Assembly: GCA_019348305.1 (NCBI GenBank)
Contig: JAHWJQ010000100.1
Coordinates: 1-7,435 of the forward strand
Length of the DNA: 7,435 nt
Source: Actinomycetota bacterium
GTDB taxonomy: Bacteria > Actinomycetota > Acidimicrobiia > Acidimicrobiales > CADCTF01
Direction: 5' to 3'
In this document: in pieces, positions 7,344 through 7,435 of the stretch
Layout of the letters: every line of letters starts with the position of its first letter
Position numbering within the stretch: position 1 is the first letter of the stretch
Notes under the pieces: model-generated
Told to the model about the DNA's origin: nothing
The model's input: the letters and a program-made list of their open reading frames with translations, nothing else
Database searches by the model: none
Translations under genes and position numbers: made by a program

Positions 7344-7435
7344 TCAGCTCGTTTCGAACCGCAAGGCGTGGCTGCCGATGGTGATCTGGTCGCCGTCCTG
7401 CAGCTCCCGGGGCTGCTTCACCCCGACACCGTTGA
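7344..7435 (-). CDS. fhaA: FhaA-like FHA-domain protein, C-terminal end (partial)
   Basis: This is the last 29 codons of a minus-strand gene that begins right of the window, ending at TGA 7344-7346. The visible residues start with NGVGVKQPRELQDGDQITIG and end SHALRFETS. This fits the final strands of an FHA domain: the Asn-Gly of the phosphothreonine pocket, then a 'DGD.I.IG' turn and the last beta-strand. In actinobacteria the gene before fhaB in this operon is fhaA, whose product has an N-terminal DUF3662 domain and a C-terminal FHA domain and binds phosphorylated MviN to restrain peptidoglycan synthesis. The N-terminal domain is not in the window, so the name depends on this tail plus position. 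The stop is four bases before the fhaB GTG. Confidence 0.85.
   Translation of the reverse strand, partial: NGVGVKQPRELQDGDQITIGSHALRFETS

Overview
The window looks like chromosomal DNA from a high-GC actinobacterium. It holds the cell-division and cell-wall signalling locus that in Mycobacterium tuberculosis runs fhaA-fhaB-pstP-rodA-pbpA-(pknA)-pknB and faces trpG/pabA. The gene content, the gene order, the convergent trpG and the GC-rich codon use all fit this. I see no mobile elements, RNA genes, CRISPR arrays or codon-usage breaks. The genus cannot be fixed from the sequence. A deep-branching class such as Acidimicrobiia is possible, but that is a guess.

Layout. The plus strand at the left carries the last 45 codons of a DUF881-type membrane protein (bases 2-139). 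Four bases later comes a complete glutamine amidotransferase subunit of the TrpG/PabA type (144-722). The rest is one minus-strand run, listed here in transcription order from the right edge: the last 29 codons of an FhaA-like protein (7344-7435), fhaB (6857-7339), pstP (5551-6852), rodA (4193-5551), pbpA (2754-4196) and pknB (729-2678). Only six bases separate the pknB stop from the trpG stop, and a small inverted repeat covers both stop codons.

How the genes work together. PknB is a transmembrane Ser/Thr kinase with four extracytoplasmic PASTA domains, which in this family sense peptidoglycan fragments. PstP is the matching PP2C phosphatase. FhaA and FhaB carry phosphothreonine-binding FHA domains and link kinase signals to the wall machinery. 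RodA (SEDS glycosyltransferase) and PbpA (class B transpeptidase) are a likely polymerase/crosslinker pair. The genes from fhaA to pbpA are packed with 4-base gaps or 1-4-base overlaps, so translational coupling is likely. A 75-base gap then sets pknB apart. No pknA gene lies between pbpA and pknB, unlike in mycobacteria.

Novelty. I found no undescribed system: this is a well-known conserved locus. The points worth checking are small: the missing pknA, the stop-codon hairpin between convergent genes, Ser/Thr-rich extracytoplasmic tails on both the kinase and the phosphatase, a lone cysteine pair around the PbpA active site, and short repeats near the pknB and pstP starts.
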